A stretch of DNA of 64,000 nucleotides, from the NCBI GenBank assembly GCA_965223115.1, contig OZ244982.1:1612001-1676000 (forward strand), given 5' to 3'. Below the pieces are notes generated by a model. That model did no database searches and was not told the origin of the DNA. It saw nothing but the letters and a program-made list of their open reading frames with translations. A program made the position numbers and the translations under genes. This DNA is from CBDCUI01 sp965223115 (GTDB lineage Bacteria; Pseudomonadota; Gammaproteobacteria; UBA4575). This document shows positions 44,133-52,812 of this stretch, one piece after another. Position 1 is the stretch's first letter. Each line of letters starts with the position of its first letter.

Positions 44133-45086
44133 CTAGTCGATACTTATCGCCGAACGATGATAGCGCATAATAGTATTTGGATCTGGCAGTAATGTAATGT
44201 CCGTATCCTTGCCGGTATAATCAAAACTAGAAAGAACATGCCGGATACTTTCTAAACGTGCACGCTTTTTGTTATTTGCTTGTACAATATTCCAAGGACT
44301 AAATGTTGTATGTGTTTTACTGAACATCATTTTTTTGTACTTTGTATAATCATCCCACAACTCCTGAGCACGCCCATCTATAGGACTTAGTTTCCATACC
44401 TTTAAAGGGTTGTTTTTACGCGATTCGAAACGCTTCAATTGCTGTTCTTTGGAAATGGAAAACCAGAACTTAATTAAGTCTATGCCATCTTCATAAAGCA
44501 TATGCTCGAATTCCGGCACTTGACGCATGAATTGTTTATATTGTTTTTCTGTACAAAACTTATTAACCGGTTCCACGACAGCACGGTTGTACCAGCTACG
44601 GTCGAAGAAAACGATTTCACCTTTATTAGGTAGTTGCTTTGCATAACGCTGAAAATACCATTGACCAATTTCGTCGTCACTTGGTTTAGGCAAAGCAACG
44701 ATTCGCATCGCTCGAGGATTCAAATGCTCCACAAAGCGCCGAATCGTACCGCCTTTTCCAGCTGCGTCACGCCCTTCAAAGATGATAGCTATACGACGTT
44801 CCGCTTCTTGCGCCCAACGTTGTAACTTTACTAACTCACCTTGTAATAATCGTAGGTCTTCTTCGTAATCTAACGCCTTTTTGAACTTCTTAAGACTAAA
44901 ATCTTTCTTTTTTAACAAGCCAAAAAAATCGCGCGTTGACTGCACTTCAAGAAGTTCTTGTTTAGTCAACACATCTTCGGCCGTATTCATTACCATTTCT
45001 GCTGTAAAATCGGCATCAGGTGTAGTTTTATTTGTTTTTACTGCAACGCCATCTGCACTCACAAGTTCCATCTTTTTGTTTTTCAT
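44133..45086 (-). CDS. ppk2: Polyphosphate kinase 2 family protein
   Basis: 317 residues. Walker A is FEGRDAAGKGGTIRR and Walker B DRSWYNRAVVEPV; lid residues lie around FESRKNNPLKVWKLSPID. PPK2 enzymes move phosphate between polyphosphate and nucleotides: some phosphorylate GDP or ADP, others AMP. The single-domain length suggests class I or III, which I cannot separate here. GAGGA lies 8 bp before the ATG at 45086; an in-frame TTG five codons earlier is unlikely. It sits between der and bamB, where no such gene is usually found, with unusual spacers on both sides. Confidence 0.92.
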   Translation of the reverse strand: MKNKKMELVSADGVAVKTNKTTPDADFTAEMVMNTAEDVLTKQELLEVQSTRDFFGLLKKKDFSLKKFKKALDYEEDLRLLQGELVKLQRWAQEAERRIAIIFEGRDAAGKGGTIRRFVEHLNPRAMRIVALPKPSDDEIGQWYFQRYAKQLPNKGEIVFFDRSWYNRAVVEPVNKFCTEKQYKQFMRQVPEFEHMLYEDGIDLIKFWFSISKEQQLKRFESRKNNPLKVWKLSPIDGRAQELWDDYTKYKKMMFSKTHTTFSPWNIVQANNKKRARLESIRHVLSSFDYTGKDTDITLLPDPNTIMRYHRSAISID

Positions 45087-45483
45087 ATTTACAATCCTCA
45101 AATATCGTGTAAATTTTCTAAAGGCACAAAAAATGATGCTCAGCCATTAGCTAAGCTAAAAAACTATTTAAATATCCTATAATGTAAGCAGATATCGGCC
45201 AAAATTGCCCTGATCTAGCACAAGATATCGGCTATTTTGCTTAATTAAGCTAGTATTTCGGCACAGCCTTATACTTGGAGTGATCGTATAAAATTAAAAA
45301 TAGACATAAGCCTATCCGGCTTAGCATCATAAAATACACTGATCATGCTTTTTAAGAATGGAAGTAAAAGGTTGTATTTTAATGAGTTACTGAAAAGTTA
45401 CTTTTTCAAACTAATCTTGCAACTAAGCTAACTTTTAAACAACCGGATTAAAATATGCACCAAAATTAATTTGAAACTAGCTT
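45087..45483. other. Spacer with a short direct repeat upstream of ppk2
   Basis: 397 bp. Two copies of GATATCGGC followed by an AT-rich AAAATTGC or TATTTTGC lie 33 bp apart (45191 and 45224), about three helical turns. They could be operator half-sites for ppk2. I see no gene or terminator. Confidence 0.35.
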
Positions 45484-46668
45484 TTACTGATATTGGAGTA
45501 CAGATAAAGAACCATTTCTTGACAACACATAAGCTAAATCATTTTTAACAATAGGTGCAACTTCAATAGCATCACTGGCAACGTCATCTCTACCTACTAT
45601 TTTACCATCTTCTTTTGAGAGCCAATGCAAATAACCTTTAAAATCCCCAACAATGATAAAATTGCCCATTGTTTTTGGTGCGGTGAGCTTTCTATATAAA
45701 AGTTTATCTTGGCGCCACATAGTTGCACCTGTAGCTTTGTCTAATGCCCATACACTATCATCAGCATCTGTTACATAAACTTTGCTTTCATCAGCACTTA
45801 AACCCACATAAGATGACAGCTCTTTAGTCCAAACGGTTTTACCAGTATCCATGTCGACTGCAATTACACGACCATTAAAACTAGCCGCATACACCATGCC
45901 ATTTAAAACAGCGATCTCGCCATCCACATCTGAAACTCGGTCTAACTCAGAACGCCCTCTAGGTACAGAAACCGTAACCTCCCATAATGGTTCACCATCA
46001 CGCATACTCAATGCATTCATTTTACCGTCGTCATAGCCAACAATAACCGTATCACCTACTACTTGCGGTGCACTTGTACCTCTTAAGGTTAACGGAGGGA
46101 TACTATGATTAGCTTTCCAGGCAATATTGCCATTGCCCACATCAAGGGCATATACGTTGCTGTCATTAGTGCGCACTACTATCACACCATAATATGCTTC
46201 TGAAATTGCCATCACTTCACTGGTTACTGAAGCTCGCCATTTCTCACTACCGTCCACCATACTTAACGCTATGACTTCACCGTTTTCCGTGCCGACCGCA
46301 ACAATACCGTTGCCACCATTCAATCCTCCTGAAACATCCTCTTCCAGCTTTATTGACCATATACTTCTCCCATCATCGCGCTGCCATGCTTCCACACGGC
46401 CTTCGGCATCAACAAGGTACACCTTGTCATCGGTAATGTAAGGATAAATTAAACTATATGCTTTCTCTAAACTTCCTATTGAATTACGCCATACTTGCTT
46501 TACATTAATTTTTTCTGCTTCTATTTTTACTAATTTGGTAGGTTCGCGCGGATCTTCTTCTTTTTCAAACCACTGTTTTGGTTTTTTCAAAACACTACAA
46601 GCCGTCAGTGACAAACAACAACTTATAAATAATAAAAAAAGAAGTTTTCTATAGCTAGAAAAAAACAT
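45484..46668 (-). CDS. bamB: Outer-membrane assembly lipoprotein BamB
   Basis: BamB is a beta-propeller lipoprotein of the BAM complex that helps insert outer-membrane proteins. 394 residues: lipobox SLTAC (Cys24) after a signal, then eight PQQ-like blade repeats (e.g. VYLVDAEGRVEAWQRDDGRS, VYALDVGNGNIAW, VIAVDMDTGKTVW). Length and propeller are typical. It follows yfgM by 3 bp. Confidence 0.95.
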   Translation of the reverse strand: MFFSSYRKLLFLLFISCCLSLTACSVLKKPKQWFEKEEDPREPTKLVKIEAEKINVKQVWRNSIGSLEKAYSLIYPYITDDKVYLVDAEGRVEAWQRDDGRSIWSIKLEEDVSGGLNGGNGIVAVGTENGEVIALSMVDGSEKWRASVTSEVMAISEAYYGVIVVRTNDSNVYALDVGNGNIAWKANHSIPPLTLRGTSAPQVVGDTVIVGYDDGKMNALSMRDGEPLWEVTVSVPRGRSELDRVSDVDGEIAVLNGMVYAASFNGRVIAVDMDTGKTVWTKELSSYVGLSADESKVYVTDADDSVWALDKATGATMWRQDKLLYRKLTAPKTMGNFIIVGDFKGYLHWLSKEDGKIVGRDDVASDAIEVAPIVKNDLAYVLSRNGSLSVLQYQ

Positions 46669-46671
46669 GAA

Positions 46672-47295
46672 TTAACTACCCAAGTCACTACGCTTGATTT
46701 GCAAATATTCCACATTGCTTGCATCAGCAGACTTTAGGGCTTGATCATAAGCTTGTTTTGCTTGCTCAGTTTCGCCTTTAGCAAAATATATATCACCTTT
46801 TATTTCATTTACTAATGACGCAAAAGATTCTGGTAGACCTTGATCAACAATTACTGCAGCTTCGTCTAATTTATTATCAGCAACAAGCACGCGTGCCAAT
46901 CGTATTCGCGCAATGTCTTTTACAGATTGCTGAGAGCTATGTTCTATGGCCCAACGCAAACTTTTGGCAGACTCCTCTAAGTTGCCTTTTTCAGACTGCA
47001 ATTTTGCCTCATGCATCGTTGCCAATACAGCATACGGTGTGGATTTGTATTGCGTGCGAAGTGTTTCCGCTTGTGTATGCACGTACTGCGAATCATTTTG
47101 CACAATAGCACCTTGTATACTGGTAAAAATATCTGATGCCTCTGTAGCTTGCTTTTCCTGGTACCAATCCCATCCACGCCAACCGCCTAAAGCTGCTACA
47201 CCCAAGACTGCACCTAAAATTACAGCAGTACCATTTTCCTTCCACCATTGCTTAAGCGCTTCAACTTGTTGTTCTTCAGTTTCGTAATCGGCCAT
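46672..47295 (-). CDS. yfgM: Ancillary SecYEG translocon subunit, YfgM/TPR
   Basis: 207 residues: a short cytoplasmic N-terminus with Glu and Gln (YETEEQQVEALKQWWKENG), one membrane helix (about 23-42), and a periplasmic TPR domain (DLYFAKGETEQAKQAYDQAL near the end). In E. coli YfgM binds PpiD at SecYEG. Between bamB and hisS with gaps of 3 and 6 bp, so one operon. Confidence 0.9.
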   Translation of the reverse strand: MADYETEEQQVEALKQWWKENGTAVILGAVLGVAALGGWRGWDWYQEKQATEASDIFTSIQGAIVQNDSQYVHTQAETLRTQYKSTPYAVLATMHEAKLQSEKGNLEESAKSLRWAIEHSSQQSVKDIARIRLARVLVADNKLDEAAVIVDQGLPESFASLVNEIKGDIYFAKGETEQAKQAYDQALKSADASNVEYLQIKRSDLGS

Positions 47296-47301
47296 AGTCT
47301 C

Positions 47302-48576
47302 TCACTTGTTATTTAAATATTCTTTTAAATAAGGAATTAATTTATCTTGTGAAATTGTTTCTTGATCTCGCTGTTCACGCAAAAACTTCACTGATACTGT
47401 ATTATGGTTAAGTTCATCTTCAGCCAAAATAATTGCAAGCCTAGCATTTGAACGGTCGGCCCGCTTCATTTGTGATTTTATACTACCCCCACCACAATTT
47501 ATGACTGCTGTACATTGAGAACTTATAGCGCGAATATCAGCTGCTATTCGCATTCCTAGCCTTTCAGCCTGCTCACCTATTACGACAATATAAGCATCAA
47601 TAGTATTTTCTTTGAGTCGCGTTTCCTCTAAAAGTGCCACCAACCTTTCAAGCCCAATCGCAAAACCTGCTGCAACGCATGGTTTTCCGCCCAACTGTTC
47701 AACCAAACCATCATATCGACCCCCTGCACAAATGGTAGCCTGCGCACCCAAACCATCCACAATCCATTCAAATACAGTTTTACTATAGTAATCTAAGCCA
47801 CGTACTAACCTAGGATTAATTGTGAATTCTATATTGGCAGCTGTTAACTGCCCCTGTAGTTTTTCAAAGTGTTGTATAGATTCTGCATCCAAATAATCTA
47901 ATAGACTAGGCGCATTTAAAATAATTTCTTTTAATTCTGGATTTTTACTATCTAATATACGCAAAGGGTTACTGTGCAATCTACGCTTAGCTTCCGCATC
48001 TAATTTATCTTCGAATTGCTGCAAATAAGCAATTAATTTTTCTCTATAGGTTTGTCGAGCTTGCGTACTACCCAAGCTATTAATTTCTAATACAGGTTTG
48101 TTTGGTAGCTGTATAGTCTGCCAAATATGCTGGCTTAGCATAATCAACTCTGCATCAATATCCGGACCTGCAAAACCAAATGTCTCCACACCTAACTGGT
48201 GAAACTGGCGGTAACGTCCCTTTTGTGGACGTTCGTGGCGGAAGAAAGGTCCGCAATACCATAAACGTGATGGCGGACCATATAAAAACCCATGTTGTAT
48301 CCCTGCACGTACACAACTGGCAGTGCCTTCCGGTCGCAGCGTTAGGCTGTCACCATTGCGGTCTGTAAAAGTATACATTTCCTTTTCAACGATATCCGTA
48401 ACCTCTCCTAAAGAGCGCTTAAATAACTCTGTTTGTTCTAGCAAAGGCATACGTATTTCTTGATAACCGTACTGATGCAGTACAACCTGAGAGGAAAGTT
48501 CTATTTCACGCAATAGGCCGCTTAGCGGGGGTAATACATCGTGCATACCGCGAATTGATTGAATTCGCTTAGACAT
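47302..48576 (-). CDS. hisS: Histidyl-tRNA synthetase
   Basis: 424 residues. Class II motif 2 (FRHERPQKGRYRQFHQLGVE), HisA motif GLDYYSKTVFEW, motif 3 AIGLERLVALLE, and the anticodon-binding C-terminus are visible. RPEGTASCVRAG is also present. It charges tRNA-His. In most gammaproteobacteria ispG lies between rodZ and hisS; here the gap between them is only 32 bp, so ispG is elsewhere. Confidence 0.97.
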   Translation of the reverse strand: MSKRIQSIRGMHDVLPPLSGLLREIELSSQVVLHQYGYQEIRMPLLEQTELFKRSLGEVTDIVEKEMYTFTDRNGDSLTLRPEGTASCVRAGIQHGFLYGPPSRLWYCGPFFRHERPQKGRYRQFHQLGVETFGFAGPDIDAELIMLSQHIWQTIQLPNKPVLEINSLGSTQARQTYREKLIAYLQQFEDKLDAEAKRRLHSNPLRILDSKNPELKEIILNAPSLLDYLDAESIQHFEKLQGQLTAANIEFTINPRLVRGLDYYSKTVFEWIVDGLGAQATICAGGRYDGLVEQLGGKPCVAAGFAIGLERLVALLEETRLKENTIDAYIVVIGEQAERLGMRIAADIRAISSQCTAVINCGGGSIKSQMKRADRSNARLAIILAEDELNHNTVSVKFLREQRDQETISQDKLIPYLKEYLNNK

Positions 48577-48608
48577 TGTTTCTTCTTATTGTTGGTTGAG
48601 GTGAGTAC

Positions 48609-49556
48609 TTAATTGAATGTACCGTCAGATACTTGAAACCGTGCAGTGCGGTTACTCCTGTTAAATTCAGATTGATCAAAATATTGTCCATTAACTTCAA
48701 TAACAACACCAGGGGAATTACCAAGAAAAATATGAAATGGTGCCTTACCGCTTAAGTTTCTCACGACTCCGGGGCCAATCAAACCTTGCATTAGTGTATT
48801 TAAATCTGCATCCCGAATCTCAGTCCAACTTTTCTCCATATAGGTAACTGTTAGCACATCTACACCATCATGCAGTGACACCAGATTAGGCTTCAATGAC
48901 TCATCTGCCATGGCTTGCTCAACATCTGAGTCCAGAATTTGATCTTCTGCGGTATTCACTGATTCTGTTTCCTCAAAAACAGGTGATGGCTGTTCAATTT
49001 CCTCCACTTTTTCTACATTGTCTTCGTCAGTACTATTTTGTATAGAATCAGATATTAATTCCCCCGTACTGTTTGTACTCGTGCTGGAAACTTGAACTGA
49101 GTCATCATTAAGCACATCGATGAGTTGCTCTGGTAGTTGTCGTTCATCCATCCACCAATTCACCAATAGGCCTACAAGAATAGTAAATACAGCTGCAGTA
49201 CTCCAAATAATTGTAGGGTCATAGCTGTGCTTTGTCTTTTTATTCGTTGCAATGACTTCAACTTCTTTAACCGGCAGCTGGTCATTGTAAACAGCTATGA
49301 GCTCTGTTGCATCAATACCCACAGCTCGCGCAAAATTGCGCAAGTATCCACGCACATAAGTTGCCTCAGGTAATTGCTCAAAATCATCTTCTTCTAACGC
49401 CTGTATCGTTCTAATTGGTAAATTAATTTGATCCGCCACATCAGCTTGACTCAACGCCTTCTGGTTACGCGCAGTAACAAGTAAAACACCAACCTTATCT
49501 ATATGTTTATCTGCTATCCCTTCATCAGATAATAAATTAGTTTGATTTTCTTGCAT
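48609..49556 (-). CDS. rodZ: Cytoskeletal protein RodZ
   Basis: RodZ links MreB to the wall-elongation machinery. 315 residues: an N-terminal HTH (about 20-88; ALSQADVADQINLPIRTIQA), one membrane helix (about 113-132), an acidic linker (about 140-215) and a C-terminal periplasmic DUF4115 domain (about 225-315; SWTEIRDADLNTLMQGLIG). Its start overlaps the upstream pilW 3' end by 20 bp, implying coupled translation. Confidence 0.93.
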   Translation of the reverse strand: MQENQTNLLSDEGIADKHIDKVGVLLVTARNQKALSQADVADQINLPIRTIQALEEDDFEQLPEATYVRGYLRNFARAVGIDATELIAVYNDQLPVKEVEVIATNKKTKHSYDPTIIWSTAAVFTILVGLLVNWWMDERQLPEQLIDVLNDDSVQVSSTSTNSTGELISDSIQNSTDEDNVEKVEEIEQPSPVFEETESVNTAEDQILDSDVEQAMADESLKPNLVSLHDGVDVLTVTYMEKSWTEIRDADLNTLMQGLIGPGVVRNLSGKAPFHIFLGNSPGVVIEVNGQYFDQSEFNRSNRTARFQVSDGTFN

Positions 49557-50325
49557 GCCAATAAGATTCGGCTAACAGCCTTGCCTCTTGTGAACTAGGA
49601 TATTGTCTTTTTAACTGGTTTGCATACTCTTCTGCTTTGGCTTTATAGCCTAATTTCGATGCTGATTGAAATGCAATCCAAAGTGATTCTGAATTATGTT
49701 TTCCAACTTTCTCATAGCTCTGCATATAATTAGTGCATTGTGCATAATCCTGTCTTTCAAAACTGAGCTTAGCCATTTGGATAAGTGCCGAAGGTTGTTC
49801 AGGGTTAATAGCTAAAGATTTTTGAAAATAATTTTCTGCAGCAGCTTTGTCAGGTATCTTCAACGTGCAAATTCCTGCATTTGCATAAGCCGAATCAGCT
49901 TGTGCATATAGTGGATTTTCAATTGCTAGCAAAAACTCTTTTTCTGCTTCCTGGAGTCTGTTTTGGTTACACAAAAAAGTACCATAATTGTTGTGTGCTC
50001 TTGAATCTTTGGGATTAAGTGAAACAGCTTTACGATAGTGTTTTTCTGCGACTTCATTCTCACCTAGCCGCTCTTGCAATAAAGCAAACACCCAATGTGC
50101 AGTTGAAGAGCTAGGATCTTGTTTTAGTGCTCTACGTAATTTTTCATCAGCCAATTCAAATTGACCTTGTCTAAGATAATTAACACCAAGTTGTATATTT
50201 ATTTGTGCAGCTTTTTCATTAAGACCAAGATTTTCATTCGAATTAGTACTTGATGTAGTTGCACACCCATATAGCACTGCTACAAATATAAATAAAATGA
50301 GCCTGTATAAAGAAGTTATACGCAT
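49537..50325 (-). CDS. pilW: Type IV pilus biogenesis/stability protein PilW (TPR lipoprotein)
   Basis: 262 residues. A lipoprotein signal ends at Cys21 (AVLYGC), followed by about six TPR repeats (LGVNYLRQGQFELADEKLRR; AEKHYRKAVSLNPKDSRAHN). PilW/PilF helps assemble the PilQ secretin. The start overlaps rlmN by 10 bp and the stop overlaps rodZ by 20 bp. Neither pilQ nor other pilus genes are in this window, but this operon position is conserved. Confidence 0.92.
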   Translation of the reverse strand: MRITSLYRLILFIFVAVLYGCATTSSTNSNENLGLNEKAAQINIQLGVNYLRQGQFELADEKLRRALKQDPSSSTAHWVFALLQERLGENEVAEKHYRKAVSLNPKDSRAHNNYGTFLCNQNRLQEAEKEFLLAIENPLYAQADSAYANAGICTLKIPDKAAAENYFQKSLAINPEQPSALIQMAKLSFERQDYAQCTNYMQSYEKVGKHNSESLWIAFQSASKLGYKAKAEEYANQLKRQYPSSQEARLLAESYWHARKSN

Positions 50326-51464
50326 ACTGCCTCCTGCTTGTGAGCCAAGACATGATGCTTTTGTGTAACTTCATGTTTATATTTGCGGTTGGTTTTATCT
50401 GTTATATCTCCAGCTAACTGTCCACAGGCTGCTGCAATATCCTCACCACGCGGCCGACGCGTAATCGTTGTTATACCTGCTGCTTGTAGTATTCCACTAA
50501 ATTCAATTATGGCTTGATCCGTTGATCGCATATAGCCTGAATCAGGAAATGTATTAAAAGGAATCAAATTAACTTTGGCAGGCAAGCCTCTTAATAGCAA
50601 TACTAATTGTTCAGCGTGTTGTTTTTGATCATTCAACTGATCAAGCATTACATATTCAAAAGTAATTGTGTGTTTACGACTTTTTTCATCCACAAAACGC
50701 CGACACGCAGCAATTAGTTCTGCAATAGGGTAGCGTTTGTTTAACGGTACTAATATATCACGCAGCTCGTTGTTAGGCGCGTGCAAGGAAACGGCCAAAC
50801 TTACATCTAAGACGTCACGTAGCTTATCTATTTTGGGAACAATACCTGAAGTACTCACAGTCACTTTGCGTTTACCAAGCCCATAAGCATTGTCATCCAT
50901 CATAATGCGAATTGCGCTTACTACGTTTTCAAAATTTGCCAGTGGCTCGCCCATTCCCATAAAAACCACATTACTGATAACACGCGACTTATTTAATGCT
51001 TTACGCAGATAATGCTCTGCATACCACAATTGTGAAATGATCTGTGCAGAGCTTAAATTGCCAGCAAAACCCTGGCGTGCCGTCGCACAAAACGTACAGT
51101 CTAGTGCACAACCAGCCTGAGAAGATACACATAATGTGGCACGTTCTGCTTCAGGTATAAAAACAGTTTCCACAGCGTTTTTATCATCAATGCGCAATAG
51201 CCATTTACGAGTTCCATCTGCAGAAACTTCCTCATTGATCATTTCTGGTAATTCTAAAACAGCATTTTTACTCAGCCACTCACGTAGCGGTTTGCTTAAA
51301 TTTGTCATCAGCTCGTAATTCGTTACGCCAAGTTGATGAGCCCACTTCATTATTTGTGTAGCACGAAATGATTTTTCACCCAATACAGAAAAATATTGTT
51401 CTAAATCTTGATGAGACATGCCCATCAAATTTTGATCTACAATATTTTGTTCATTAAATTTCAT
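50316..51464 (-). CDS. rlmN: 23S rRNA/tRNA adenine-C2 methyltransferase RlmN
   Basis: RlmN is a radical SAM enzyme that methylates A2503 of 23S rRNA and A37 of some tRNAs. 382 residues. The cluster motif is GCALDCTFCATA; NVVFMGMGEPLANFENV is the SAM-binding segment. A second catalytic Cys is expected in the C-terminal part (AACGQL). It lies 3 bp after ndk and overlaps pilW by 10 bp. Confidence 0.96.
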   Translation of the reverse strand: MKFNEQNIVDQNLMGMSHQDLEQYFSVLGEKSFRATQIMKWAHQLGVTNYELMTNLSKPLREWLSKNAVLELPEMINEEVSADGTRKWLLRIDDKNAVETVFIPEAERATLCVSSQAGCALDCTFCATARQGFAGNLSSAQIISQLWYAEHYLRKALNKSRVISNVVFMGMGEPLANFENVVSAIRIMMDDNAYGLGKRKVTVSTSGIVPKIDKLRDVLDVSLAVSLHAPNNELRDILVPLNKRYPIAELIAACRRFVDEKSRKHTITFEYVMLDQLNDQKQHAEQLVLLLRGLPAKVNLIPFNTFPDSGYMRSTDQAIIEFSGILQAAGITTITRRPRGEDIAAACGQLAGDITDKTNRKYKHEVTQKHHVLAHKQEAVCV

Positions 51465-51467
51465 ATT

Positions 51468-51902
51468 TCACTTTTCTTCACGAGAAAAAATTTCGTGTTC
51501 TGCAAAGAAAAATTTAATCTCACGTTTAGCGCTTTTTTTAGAATCAGAACCGTGTACAGCATTTTGTGCAGTTGAAGTTGCAAACTCGGCACGAATAGTC
51601 CCAGGTGCCGCTTCACCAAATGTAGTTGCACCCATTACTTCTCTATATTTTGCAATCGCATCTTCGCCTTCGAGTACTTGAACAATTACCGGACCAGAAG
51701 TCATAAAATCAATCAACCCATCGTAAAATGGTTTGCCTTTATGCATTTCATAAAAATCTCCGGCTTGCACTCTACTCATCCTTAACATTTTTGTTGCTAC
51801 GATGGACAACCCCGCCTCTTCTATCATTGCTTTAATTTTTCCAATTACATTCCTTTTGACAGCATCCGGTTTAAGGATGGACAAAGTGCGTTCCATTGCC
51901 AT
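51468..51902 (-). CDS. ndk: Nucleoside diphosphate kinase
   Basis: Ndk transfers phosphate between nucleoside tri- and diphosphates. 144 residues. The active-site His is in TAQNAVHGSDS (about residue 118) and the N-terminal ERTLSILKPDAVKRNVIG is typical. It is followed by rlmN after 3 bp. A hairpin (see rejected list) lies in the 174-bp spacer upstream toward iscX. Confidence 0.97.
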   Translation of the reverse strand: MAMERTLSILKPDAVKRNVIGKIKAMIEEAGLSIVATKMLRMSRVQAGDFYEMHKGKPFYDGLIDFMTSGPVIVQVLEGEDAIAKYREVMGATTFGEAAPGTIRAEFATSTAQNAVHGSDSKKSAKREIKFFFAEHEIFSREEK

Positions 51903-52076
51903 GTGAAACTAGCTCCTACTTTTATATGTTAAAATTAACCTGAATTCTAAAAAATACTGGTTACGGCTTGATTAAACCGTAATTTTTCCTATATTAATCA
52001 GTGAATTCTACTCCCAGCAGCTAGTGGGAGGCAATGCTTAAGGGGTGTCAGAAAGTAAGCTATAACTAACCAGTCA

Positions 52077-52277
52077 TCAGTCGCGTTCGTCCAGCCATGC
52101 CATCTGAATGGCTTCTAGAATTTTTTCATTAGATGAATCGGAGTCATCATCGAACTCATCCAACGCACAGATCCAAGCATGCAGATCTGTAAAACGAATA
52201 TATTGGGGATCTACATCAGGATGGGCCTCATCTAACAGGATGGCAATCTCTAAAGAATCGGTCCATTTCAGGCTCAT
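52077..52277 (-). CDS. iscX: Fe-S assembly protein IscX
   Basis: 66 residues, acidic (LDEAHPDVDPQYIRFTDLHA), with the DUF528 landmarks DWVLDLP-like DLHAWICALDEF. IscX binds IscS and probably tunes sulfur transfer or supplies iron. AGGAAAC before the ATG could be the ribosome-binding site. It is 196 bp from fdx, so the gap is larger than elsewhere in the operon and may hold an internal promoter. Confidence 0.92.
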   Translation of the reverse strand: MSLKWTDSLEIAILLDEAHPDVDPQYIRFTDLHAWICALDEFDDDSDSSNEKILEAIQMAWLDERD

Positions 52278-52473
52278 AATCGTTTCCTCAAAATTTAATA
52301 GATATTGTTTAAGTACTTAAGAAATATAACAAAATTTTACTAAAACTCAGTCACATAATTTTATGCTTCAATAACTTAAGCAATGCATTGCTTTCGAGTG
52401 GTAGAGTTCACATGCCAGTAAATGTGTAGCGCAGCAGGCAAAACAATGAGGTATCGAGACATAAAACACTTTT

Positions 52474-52812
52474 TTAATGGTTCTCAGAAACCATATTGAT
52501 GGTGTACTTGGGTATCTCAATCACTAAATCCTCTTCTCCAATAATAGCTTGACAACTCAGACGTGAATCAGGCTCTAATCCCCAGGCTTTATCCAGGTAG
52601 TCTTCTTCATTTTCTTCCGCATCCGGCAAGGAATCCAGGCCTTCGCGTACATATACATGGCAAGTCGTGCAAGCACAGGACTTTTCACAGGCATGCTCAA
52701 TTTCTATGCCATTAGCCAGTGCAGCATTGCAAATGCTCATACCAGACTCTGCCTCTATCGTTTTACCTGCAGGACAAATTTCTTCATGTGGTAAAAAAGT
52801 CACTTTTGGCAT
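52474..52812 (-). CDS. fdx: ISC-type [2Fe-2S] ferredoxin
   Basis: 112 residues. Four cluster Cys lie in CEKSCACTTC and LSCQ. Fdx supplies electrons to the IscS/IscU step. Start overlaps hscA's stop by one base (TAATG). Typical adrenodoxin-like sequence (HVYVREGLDSLPD). Confidence 0.96.
   Translation of the reverse strand: MPKVTFLPHEEICPAGKTIEAESGMSICNAALANGIEIEHACEKSCACTTCHVYVREGLDSLPDAEENEEDYLDKAWGLEPDSRLSCQAIIGEEDLVIEIPKYTINMVSENH

Noticed and set aside
43845..44192. 115-codon plus-strand frame beside ppk2
   Set aside because: It runs 60 bp into ppk2, has no ribosome-binding site and no recognisable domain; likely chance or remnant DNA.
51957..51990. TTACGG/CCGTAA hairpin followed by TTTTT upstream of ndk
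   Set aside because: It looks like a terminator only on the plus strand, where no upstream gene is transcribed toward it.
52011..52030. Hairpin CTCCCA/TGGGAG in the iscX-ndk spacer as a terminator
   Set aside because: No run of T follows on either strand. A structural or regulatory role is possible but unsupported.
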